From the NCBI GenBank assembly GCA_017477685.1, contig JAFUUT010000102.1, positions 1 through 5,523 of the forward strand: a DNA stretch of 5,523 nt, read 5' to 3'. Source of the stretch: a bacterium. GTDB taxonomy: Bacteria; Cyanobacteriota; Vampirovibrionia; Gastranaerophilales; Gastranaerophilaceae. Below, one piece after another: positions 1 to 5,523 of this stretch. A program made the translations under genes and the position numbers. The notes under the pieces are model-generated. The model saw nothing but the letters and a program-made list of their open reading frames with translations, was not told the DNA's origin and ran no database searches. Position 1 is the first letter of the stretch. Every line of letters starts with the position of its first letter.

Positions 1-2372
1 ACAAACACCAATGCGATTATCAGGAATAATATTCCAAAATAAGGAGCAATGTGTCTGAAATTTTCATTTATTGCAATTTCCGTAGCAAGCAAACCGAATA
101 AGGTAGTAAACTTGATTATAGGGTTCATTGCAACGGATGAAGTATCTTTGAACGGATCACCAACAGTGTCGCCAACAACTGTTGCTTCATGTAAAGGTGT
201 GCCTTTTTCAGCCAAATCAACTTCAACGATTTTCTTAGCATTATCCCAGCAGCCGCCGGCATTTGCCATAAATACGGCTTGGAATAAACCAAAAATTGCA
301 ATAGCTATCAGATAGCTTACAAAGAATGATACCGCTAGTTGAGAACTTGTGCTTGGTGCGGATAAACAAGCAAGAGCAAGCGCAAATGTAAACAATGCGA
401 TAAAGATATTTACCATACCTTTTTGCGCATATTGAGTACAAATTTTTACAACTTCTTTTGAATTTGCAAGATTAGCACTTTTTTCATCTGCTTCGCCTAA
501 CTTGATATTATCTTTAATATATTCGGTCGCTCTGTATGCACCGGTTGTAACTGCTTGCATTGAAGCACCGCTAAACCAATAAATAACAGCACCGCCTGTT
601 AAAAGCCCTAACAATGTATAAGGATTTAACAAGTTCAATATCATTTCAGGCTGAATGCCCAATGTATTTTTAATAACTAAAATTAGTGAGAAAATCATTG
701 TAGTTGCACCAACAACAGCAGTTCCGATAAGAACAGGTTTTGAAGTTGCTTTGAATGTATTTCCCGCTCCGTCATTTTCTTCTAAGTATTTCTTAGCGTT
801 ATTAAAATCAGGCTCAAAACCGTATTGTGCTTTAATTTCTTCCCCAACATTAGGAATTTCTTCAATTAAAGACAACTCATAAACTGATTGAGCATTATCA
901 GTTACAGGCCCGTAAGAGTCAACGGCAATAGTTACAGGTCCCATACCTAAGAACCCAAATGCAACTAAACCGAATGCAAATACTGAAGAATAACTCATCA
1001 AATCTTCAGGAATATATGTACTTGCGATATATGCTAAAGCCATCAAAAGAACAATAACTGCACCAATCCAGAAGCCGGAGAAGTTTCCTGACACAATACC
1101 GGAAAGGATTGTTAATGATGCCCCGCCTTCTCTGGAAGCTGTAACAACTTCTTCTGTGTGTTTAGCTTTAGGAGATGTAAATATTTTTGTAAATTCAGGT
1201 ATCAAAGCCGCACCCAAAGTTCCGCAAGATATAATTGTCGCTAAGACAAACCAAATACATCCGCCCATATCTTTTAATAACCAATTACTTACGCCATATG
1301 TCATACCGATTGAAAGAATGGATGTAAGCCATACAAGCCTTGTTAATGATAATTCAAAATCAAATTTTACGGCTTTTTTAGCATAAGCATTGTCAAAAAT
1401 ATGATTAATCCAATATGCTACAACAGATGTGATAATCATTAAAAATCTCATTACAAAAATCCAAGCCAAAAGTTGAACTTGATTTTCTGCTCCGAGAACA
1501 GCAAGCAAAATAAAACTTACTAAAGCAACACCTGTTACACCATAAGTTTCAAATCCGTCTGCTGTAGGGCCGATAGAATCTCCGGCATTATCTCCGGTAC
1601 AATCGGCAATTACACCAGGGTTTCTAGGGTCATCTTCTTTAATTCCGAATTGTATTTTCATTAAATCCGAACCGATATCAGCAATTTTGGTGAATATACC
1701 TCCCGCAACACGCAGTGCCGAAGCACCTAATGATTCACCTATTGCAAAACCGATAAAGCAAGCACCTGCAATTTTTCCGGGAACAAACAATAGAATTACA
1801 AGCATCATAATAAGTTCAATTGATACAAGTAAAACTCCAATGCTCATGCCTGCTTTTAAAGGAATATTCAAAATATTTAACGGATTACCTTTCAAAGATA
1901 CAAATGCGGTTCTTGCATTGGCTAAAGTGTTCATTCTTATACCAAACCAAGCAACTGCATATGAACCTAAAATACCAATTACAGACCAGCCAAGAATCGT
2001 TAGAACTCCCATTAGACCCATATGCTGCAAATAGCCAAAATAAAAGGCAATACATGCACCAATTACAACTTCTAATGCGAGTAAAAATTTACCTTGCTGA
2101 ACAAGATATGTTTTACAAGTTTCGAAAATCGTATTTCCGACAGATGCCATTGAACTATGAACATCCATCCTTTTTACTTCTGAAAATTTCCATAGTCCGA
2201 ATATCAAACCTGCAACTGCAACACCTATACCGATTAAAAGCAAAGTATAGCTGTCAGGAGATATAGCTTTGATATTTGGCACTACAAGATCCGCCTCACT
2301 TGCAAAAGCGGGCGAATTACCAACAGCAAATGCAACAAGCACTGCCATTAGAGATGTAAACTTTTTCATCAT
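1..2372 (-). CDS. hppA: Membrane-integral cation-translocating pyrophosphatase, 3' end cut by window edge
   Basis: HppA hydrolyses pyrophosphate at the cytoplasmic face and pumps H+ and/or Na+ out across the inner membrane. 790 codons are visible, in frame from the ATG at 2372 to the window edge. A second ATG at 2369 is an equally possible start; AAGGAG at 2384-2379 lies 6 nt from the first and 9 nt from the second. Residues 1-25 look like a Sec signal peptide (AFA before SEAD). The catalytic signatures appear in order: DIGSD (232-236) and K239; EDDPRNP (246-252); DCTGDNAGDS (257-266) followed by FETY (274-277); DSYGPVTDNA (485-494); GNTFKA (537-542); NAGGCWDNAKK (704-714); GDTVGDPFKDT (734-744). 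All Asp/Lys ligands I can place for Mg-pyrophosphate are kept. The rest is many hydrophobic helices, as expected for a 16-helix pump. Lys541 sits where K+-independent enzymes carry Lys and K+-dependent ones Ala. Glu275 is the likely ion-gate glutamate. The loop before GNT (about 505-534) is longer than in classical family members. The visible C-terminus is already in the final helix, so little is missing. The family assignment is certain; the ion specificity is not. Confidence 0.97.
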   Translation of the reverse strand, partial: MMKKFTSLMAVLVAFAVGNSPAFASEADLVVPNIKAISPDSYTLLLIGIGVAVAGLIFGLWKFSEVKRMDVHSSMASVGNTIFETCKTYLVQQGKFLLALEVVIGACIAFYFGYLQHMGLMGVLTILGWSVIGILGSYAVAWFGIRMNTLANARTAFVSLKGNPLNILNIPLKAGMSIGVLLVSIELIMMLVILLFVPGKIAGACFIGFAIGESLGASALRVAGGIFTKIADIGSDLMKIQFGIKEDDPRNPGVIADCTGDNAGDSIGPTADGFETYGVTGVALVSFILLAVLGAENQVQLLAWIFVMRFLMIITSVVAYWINHIFDNAYAKKAVKFDFELSLTRLVWLTSILSIGMTYGVSNWLLKDMGGCIWFVLATIISCGTLGAALIPEFTKIFTSPKAKHTEEVVTASREGGASLTILSGIVSGNFSGFWIGAVIVLLMALAYIASTYIPEDLMSYSSVFAFGLVAFGFLGMGPVTIAVDSYGPVTDNAQSVYELSLIEEIPNVGEEIKAQYGFEPDFNNAKKYLEENDGAGNTFKATSKPVLIGTAVVGATTMIFSLILVIKNTLGIQPEMILNLLNPYTLLGLLTGGAVIYWFSGASMQAVTTGAYRATEYIKDNIKLGEADEKSANLANSKEVVKICTQYAQKGMVNIFIALFTFALALACLSAPSTSSQLAVSFFVSYLIAIAIFGLFQAVFMANAGGCWDNAKKIVEVDLAEKGTPLHEATVVGDTVGDPFKDTSSVAMNPIIKFTTLFGLLATEIAINENFRHIAPYFGILFLIIALVF

Positions 2373-2408
2373 ATATCTCTCCTTCTTACCAAAACTGTTT
2401 ACCTAATT

Positions 2409-2437
2409 ATTATAGTTGATTATTGAGATATTCACAA
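2409..2437 (-). promoter_or_regulatory. Sigma-70-type promoter of hppA
   Basis: On the minus strand TTGTGA (2437-2432, -35) is followed by a 17-nt spacer and a consensus TATAAT (2414-2409, -10). This predicts a start near 2402 and a leader of about 30 nt carrying the AAGGAG ribosome binding site at 2384-2379. The box match and spacing are seen directly; use in the cell is inferred. Confidence 0.75.
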
Positions 2438-2438
2438 T
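2422..2438. promoter_or_regulatory. Imperfect inverted repeat over the hppA -35 box, possible operator
   Basis: ATTGAGA and TCACAAT are 7-base arms separated by TAT, with one mismatched pair. The right arm contains the hppA -35 hexamer, the usual place for a repressor site. No regulator gene is visible, and short AT-rich dyads arise easily by chance, so this is only a candidate. Confidence 0.3.
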
Positions 2439-2465
2439 AGTTTTACATAAGTTAAAAACACGCTT

Positions 2466-2494
2466 TTGCCATTTTAGGATAATACTGCTAAAAT
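2466..2494 (+). promoter_or_regulatory. Sigma-70-type promoter of the 103-residue membrane protein gene, likely leaderless
   Basis: TTGCCA (2466-2471) and TAAAAT (2489-2494) are 17 nt apart. The -10 box ends six bases before the ATG at 2501, so the expected first transcribed base is at or within a base or two of the A of the start codon. No purine-rich ribosome binding site lies between promoter and ATG, which fits a leaderless message. A weaker alternative -10 is TAATAC just upstream at 2480-2485. Confidence 0.55.
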
Positions 2495-2500
2495 AAACTT

Positions 2501-2812
2501 ATGAATCACCATCATATTGTACAAATTTGGATAATATTTTTAATTTTTGTGATCTGCTCACTTTTCACACTAATTCCCTATGACAAATATCAGAAAAAAT
2601 ATATGGATTTCATACATGATTTTAACAATGTTCCCCAAAAACACTTTGACGAACAAATAAAAAAAGCCAATCTATACGAAGAAGAAGGAATCGAAGAATC
2701 AAAAATTAAAGCTAATTTCAGAAAAAATGAAAAAAGAGTAAACGATTATAAAAAACCATACTTTATCAGAGACAAAAAAAACAGACACATCCTGCACAGA
2801 TACAAAGACTAA
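2501..2812 (+). CDS. Small single-pass membrane protein of unknown function
   Basis: 103 residues that I do not recognise. A short N-terminus with three His is followed by one strongly hydrophobic helix (about residues 7-26, VQIWIIFLIF then VICSLFTLIPY). The remainder is a highly charged, Lys/Glu-rich tail (about 27-103) with little hydrophobic content, probably helical or partly disordered. The helix is not followed by a signal-peptidase site, so it is likely a membrane anchor; the basic tail would place the C-terminus in the cytoplasm by the positive-inside rule. It is divergent from hppA across 128 nt and converges on the exported-protein gene, sharing the bases CTAA with its stop. It lacks a Shine-Dalgarno sequence, but a promoter abuts the ATG, which supports translation as a leaderless message. 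Composition is plausible for a real gene, and no other gene occupies this stretch. The gene call is fairly likely; its function is unknown. Confidence 0.68.
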   Translation: MNHHHIVQIWIIFLIFVICSLFTLIPYDKYQKKYMDFIHDFNNVPQKHFDEQIKKANLYEEEGIEESKIKANFRKNEKRVNDYKKPYFIRDKKNRHILHRYKD

Positions 2813-3663
2813 TTTATATAAGCATCCTCAATAACACGAATTTCATACAAAGTTCCTGCAGGAATATTTACATCTTTACCTTTCTGTAAAAGTCCGGTGA
2901 CAGGAGAGGCAACAGTGCCGACAGCTCCAACAACAAAACCTCCGATGGTTGGTAATGGAGATATCAATGTACCTAAAGGATTTGATGCCAATTTTTTGGA
3001 AGCGGCACGTCCCTTTTGGTAGACATTTGTTGCACTTTTGATTTTATTCTTCACCCCGACTAAATATTGCCTTGCCCCTTTTATTCTGTTAAAGAAAATA
3101 TGTTCACCATTAACCTTTGTTATTACTGCGTTTATCGGAACAGTCTTGCCATCATACACCAAGCTTGTTATTTTAATCTCTAACAACCCACCGTTACCCG
3201 CAAATTGTGAGGAATGAGATTCAACAACACTACCTTTAAATGTTGTCCCTGCAGGTATAGTTATAACACCGTTATTAACCGTTTTTGTCGATTTGAAAGA
3301 AACGGTGGTATTTAGACCAAACCAGCTTGTTGCCTTTCCGTCTGATTTAAGTTCAAATCTTGTCCAGCGCGGAATTTTTTTTCCGGATTTTGCAAAGGCA
3401 TTTGATTTTATTGTACTGATAACTTGAGATGCATTAAAAACAGGCGTAGTCTGAGGCACTGAAGTTGCGGCAGATTGCGAAGAAACAGGAGAGGCTGCAC
3501 TATTTTTTAAATTCGACGGAAGCTGAGGAAGCATTTCATCGCTCAACTTTGATGAATTATATTTTTCCTTTATCTCTGCATCGACTGAAGTATCCAATTC
3601 ATAAGAAAAAACAGGTGCAGAAGTTATTAATATTGCAAATAGCAGCAAAACTATTTTCTTCAC
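2809..3663 (-). CDS. Exported protein with IPxGT beta-type motifs and glycine-rich segment, function unknown
   Basis: 284 residues from a GTG start at 3663. Reading in from this GTG gives a textbook signal peptide (M-KK, hydrophobic 4-16, cleavage after VFS at 20), and AAGGAG stands six bases upstream. The in-frame ATG at 3738 would bury that signal behind 25 residues and overlap the upstream gene by 79 nt, so I reject it. The mature chain starts with a charged helix-like part (21-45), then a Ser/Pro/Gln/Ala-rich linker (about 47-75). A beta-rich region follows: IPRWTRFEL (97-105), IPAGTTFKGSVVE (136-148) and a GGLLEIKI...GKTVPINAVI strand pair (158-181). A basic stretch (about 190-225), a glycine-rich hydrophobic segment (GGFVVGAVG, 241-249) and a closing IPAGTLYEIRVIED (267-280) complete it. 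This order, 'IPxGT' strands plus a glycine-zipper-like segment, recurs in uncharacterised cell-envelope proteins and recalls VirB10/TrbI-type beta domains, but I would not assign it to that family. It is the last gene of the gltA operon, translationally coupled to the membrane-protein gene before it. Probably periplasmic or outer-envelope. Confidence 0.9.
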   Translation of the reverse strand: MKKIVLLLFAILITSAPVFSYELDTSVDAEIKEKYNSSKLSDEMLPQLPSNLKNSAASPVSSQSAATSVPQTTPVFNASQVISTIKSNAFAKSGKKIPRWTRFELKSDGKATSWFGLNTTVSFKSTKTVNNGVITIPAGTTFKGSVVESHSSQFAGNGGLLEIKITSLVYDGKTVPINAVITKVNGEHIFFNRIKGARQYLVGVKNKIKSATNVYQKGRAASKKLASNPLGTLISPLPTIGGFVVGAVGTVASPVTGLLQKGKDVNIPAGTLYEIRVIEDAYIN

Positions 3664-4031
3664 TGTTGGCTCCTTGTAGGTAAAATTGCATAAAGTAAAA
3701 ACATTATAATAAACAAGAAAGGGAAAAAGAATGCGCACAAAAATACCAAAGCATTCACAAATATTGCGATAAACCTGTCAGATGTTATATCCCACAATCT
3801 GTTTGAGCATAAACAGAAAAAAGTATACAAAAACGGAATTTCTACAAATAGAAAAAATAAAATAAACAAAAGGACAAACTGTGCAGGAACTTTTATCATA
3901 AAAAACAACCCCGCACAAAAAAGCAATAAAACTATTTGTATAAATATGACACCTATAGAGAACTTAAAATAAGTTTCTCTATTAATTGGTTTAGTTATCT
4001 TTAATAAATGTTCAAATATAGCAGTATTCAA
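3660..4031 (-). CDS. Small polytopic membrane protein, DUF805-like
   Basis: 123 residues, mostly hydrophobic, with probable transmembrane segments at about 22-46, 50-72 and 87-116 (the last is long and may form a hairpin). An N-terminal amphipathic stretch with INRETYFKF (16-24) recalls the 'R-x-x-Y/F-W' entry into the first helix of DUF805 proteins. The polar turn NRLWDIT (77-83) stands where that family has its RRLHD motif. The protein ends with PTRSQQ, where relatives have a short polar tail. The likeness is by eye and the match is divergent; the family's function is unsettled. It starts at TTG (4031-4029), directly after the gltA stop. The next in-frame Met is residue 45, which would delete the first helix, and an AAGGGGG site lies five bases upstream, so the TTG is preferred. 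The stop overlaps the next gene's GTG. It is the middle gene of the operon and would sit in the inner membrane. Confidence 0.82.
   Translation of the reverse strand: MNTAIFEHLLKITKPINRETYFKFSIGVIFIQIVLLLFCAGLFFMIKVPAQFVLLFILFFLFVEIPFLYTFFCLCSNRLWDITSDRFIAIFVNALVFLCAFFFPFLFIIMFLLYAILPTRSQQ
3670..3675 (-). promoter_or_regulatory. Ribosome binding site deciding the GTG start of the exported protein
   Basis: AAGGAG on the minus strand ends six bases before the GTG at 3663-3661. That GTG overlaps the TGA stop of the upstream gene (GTGA). The spacing is optimal and nothing comparable precedes the upstream ATG at 3738, so this site fixes the start and points to translational coupling. Confidence 0.85.
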
Positions 4032-5408
4032 TTATTCCCCCTTAAGAAGTTCATTAATAGCTTTTGCCGCTTTTTTACCTGCGCCCATTGCGTTAATCGC
4101 ATTAGATTCCCCGACCGGTGCAACATCACCGCCTGCATATACACTAGGAATATTTGTAGACCGATCTTCGGAATTCACAACAATATAACCTTTTTTATCA
4201 ACTTCGATATTTAATCCGTCTGCTTCACTGGAACGCTGTATTATCGGATTTGGGTTTGTACCGAGAGCAACAATAACCGTATCAACATCCTCTGTAACAT
4301 ACTCTCCGGTGCCGACAGGACGACATCTGCCTGATTCATCAGGTTCTCCCAGTTTCATCTTCTCGAATTTCATACCCGCAACATAACCGTCTTTTCCCAG
4401 AATTTCAACAGGAGCCATTAAAAATTTGAAAATTATACCTTCTTCTTTTGCATGCCTTATTTCTTCAAGACGTGCCGGAAGCTCTTTTTCAGTTCGCCTG
4501 TACAGAATAGAAACTTCTTCAAAACCTACACGAACAGCAGTTCTGGCAGCATCCATTGCGACATTACCACCTCCGATAATAGCTGCTTTTTTACCAATTT
4601 TTAACGGAGTTACAGAATTTTCCTTACCTGCACCCATAAGATTGACCCTTGTTAAAAATTCATTGGCTGAAAATACCCCGTTCAAATTTTCACCTTTTAT
4701 GTGCATCATTTTTGGAAGTCCTGCACCTGAGCATATAAATATTGCATCAAAACCATCTTCTTTAAGCTGCTTTAGTGTAATGGATTTTCCGACAATAACA
4801 TTCGTTTTAAATACTACACCCATATCTTTTAGATTAGAAATTTCTCTGTCCAGAAAAGTTCTTGGAAGTCTGAATGGGGGAATGCCATATCTTAAAACTC
4901 CGCCAAGCTTATGCAAAGCTTCAAAAACAACCACTTCATGTCCGGCTTTCCTTAAATCCGCAGCAGCAGTAATGCCTGCGCACCCAGAACCGACAACAGC
5001 AACCTTTTTACCGGAAGGAATAATTTCTGGAACTTTTGCTTTTGTGTTATCACCCACATATCGTTCCAAGGCGCCAATAGAAACAGGATCTCCTTTTATA
5101 CCCAGCACACAATTACCCTCGCACTGCCTTTCTTGAGGGCATACACGACCGCATACGGAAGGGAGCATACTGGTCTTACGAATTATTTCACCTGCCTTAT
5201 CTATATTATCCTCTTTTATTGCTTGAATAAAATCGGGAATTTGTATATTCACGGGGCAGCCCTGAACACAACGAGGATTCTTACAATTCAAACACCTTGA
5301 AGCCTCTAGTTTTACCTGTTCTTGAGTAAAATTACTTTCGACGGCCTCAAAATTTGAACGCCTTTGAATTTTACCCTGTTCCGCAACTCTTTGTCTTTCT
5401 ATTCCCAT
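4032..5408 (-). CDS. gltA: NADPH-dependent glutamate synthase small-subunit-type oxidoreductase (GltA/GltD family)
   Basis: 458 residues, the usual length for this family of FAD- and 4Fe-4S-containing cytoplasmic oxidoreductases. They take electrons from NAD(P)H and pass them, in glutamate synthase, to the large subunit that makes glutamate from 2-oxoglutarate and glutamine. The N-terminal domain has eight cysteines in two groups: C39, C42, C47, C51 (CLNCKNPRCVQGCP) and C86, C90, C96, C100, ligands for two 4Fe-4S clusters. FAD binding is shown by VVGSGCAGITAA (138-149), a glutamate ending the next strand (E163), and the closing GGD motif at 426-428 followed by a helix with NAMGAGKKAA. The nucleotide site is GGGNVAMDAA (279-288), with LYRR (302-305), whose arginines favour NADPH over NADH. 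The ATG at 5408 has GGAAGG nine bases upstream. It is first in an operon and abuts the next gene. No large glutamate synthase subunit and no NfnA-type partner is visible, so it could instead act as an NfnB/SudA-like or stand-alone reductase. The symbol follows the homotetrameric GltA naming and is not citrate synthase. Confidence 0.92.
   Translation of the reverse strand: MGIERQRVAEQGKIQRRSNFEAVESNFTQEQVKLEASRCLNCKNPRCVQGCPVNIQIPDFIQAIKEDNIDKAGEIIRKTSMLPSVCGRVCPQERQCEGNCVLGIKGDPVSIGALERYVGDNTKAKVPEIIPSGKKVAVVGSGCAGITAAADLRKAGHEVVVFEALHKLGGVLRYGIPPFRLPRTFLDREISNLKDMGVVFKTNVIVGKSITLKQLKEDGFDAIFICSGAGLPKMMHIKGENLNGVFSANEFLTRVNLMGAGKENSVTPLKIGKKAAIIGGGNVAMDAARTAVRVGFEEVSILYRRTEKELPARLEEIRHAKEEGIIFKFLMAPVEILGKDGYVAGMKFEKMKLGEPDESGRCRPVGTGEYVTEDVDTVIVALGTNPNPIIQRSSEADGLNIEVDKKGYIVVNSEDRSTNIPSVYAGGDVAPVGESNAINAMGAGKKAAKAINELLKGE
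4037..4043 (-). promoter_or_regulatory. Ribosome binding site for the TTG-started DUF805-like gene
   Basis: AAGGGGG, one base from the ideal AAGGAGG, lies inside the last codons of gltA (Lys-Gly-Glu-stop), five bases before the TTG. It supports the unusual start codon and suggests that ribosomes finishing gltA re-initiate here. Confidence 0.65.
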
Positions 5409-5446
5409 TTTATAAAGCCTTCCAATAACTACTCTCTTACAAAATA

Positions 5447-5475
5447 ATTCTAGATTAAAACCCTCAATGTTTCAA
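5447..5475 (-). promoter_or_regulatory. Sigma-70-type promoter of the gltA operon
   Basis: TTGAAA (5475-5470) and TAGAAT (5452-5447) are separated by 17 nt on the minus strand, which predicts a start near 5440 and a leader of about 32 nt. The leader carries GGAAGG (5423-5418) before the ATG. It is too short to hold a riboswitch. The rest of the gap up to 5523 shows no convincing gene or structure. Confidence 0.7.
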
Positions 5476-5523
5476 GTTCCCTATCGTAAATCTTTCAGAA
5501 TTACTTTTATATTGTCTTTAGAA

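Noticed and set aside
1687..2266. Two overlapping plus-strand open frames opposite hppA (1687-2034 and 1820-2266)
   Set aside because: They lie antisense to an unbroken, motif-rich hppA frame and show no protein-like features of their own.
2774..2800. Run of eight A (U on the minus strand) after a GC-containing segment, a possible terminator of the gltA operon
   Set aside because: The stem that can be drawn before it is only about three to four pairs with a wobble, too weak to call.
2855..2862. CCTGCAGG palindrome
   Set aside because: It lies inside coding sequence and is simply the codons for the Pro-Ala-Gly of the last IPAGT motif.
3664..3738. ATG at 3738 as start of the exported protein
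   Set aside because: It puts 25 residues before the signal peptide and overlaps the upstream gene by 79 nt, while the GTG at 3663 has an optimal ribosome binding site.
4426..5136. 236-codon plus-strand open frame opposite gltA
   Set aside because: It is a shadow of the gltA frame, whose cofactor motifs are all intact; the antisense product is low in recognisable structure.
5409..5523. Possible regulatory RNA leader upstream of gltA
   Set aside because: The predicted leader is only about 32 nt with no stable hairpin, and the rest of the gap is plain AT-rich sequence.

Overview
This is a 5.5 kb AT-rich stretch of an ordinary bacterial chromosome. It holds five protein-coding genes and two short promoter-bearing gaps. 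I see no RNA gene, mobile element, CRISPR array or phage module. The low G+C, Sec signal peptides, plain sigma-70-type promoters, a cation-pumping pyrophosphatase of the variant common in anaerobic gut-type bacteria, and an iron-sulfur glutamate synthase-like flavoprotein together suggest an anaerobic or fermentative bacterium. A Gastranaerophilales-like (non-photosynthetic cyanobacterial) or similar host would fit, but that is a guess from recall and the window does not prove it.

Layout. Positions 1-2372 (minus strand) hold nearly all of hppA, the membrane-integral pyrophosphatase. Its 3' end is cut off by the window edge. Positions 2373-2500 are a divergent intergenic region with a good promoter for hppA (TTGTGA-17-TATAAT) and another on the plus strand (TTGCCA-17-TAAAAT). 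The plus-strand promoter drives a 103-residue single-pass membrane protein at 2501-2812. It sits so close to the ATG that the message is predicted to be leaderless. This small gene converges on, and overlaps by four bases, the last gene of a minus-strand operon.

The operon reads from 5408 down to 2809. First is a GltA-type NADPH/FAD/4Fe-4S oxidoreductase with its own promoter (TTGAAA-17-TAGAAT). Next is a small three-helix membrane protein resembling DUF805, which begins at a TTG directly after the gltA stop. Last is a 284-residue exported protein with repeated 'IPxGT' beta-type motifs and a glycine-rich segment, which begins at a GTG overlapping the previous stop (GTGA). Reading this last gene from its first upstream ATG would hide both the coupling and the signal peptide.

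How the genes relate. HppA couples hydrolysis of biosynthetic pyrophosphate to ion pumping. The GltA-like protein would supply electrons from NADPH for glutamate synthesis or a related reaction. No direct link between them is visible. The two genes after gltA are envelope proteins with no evident metabolic role, so the operon may reflect co-transcription more than shared function. The items most worth checking are the unusual ion-specificity signature of HppA, the predicted leaderless gene, the orphan status of GltA and the uncharacterised exported protein.
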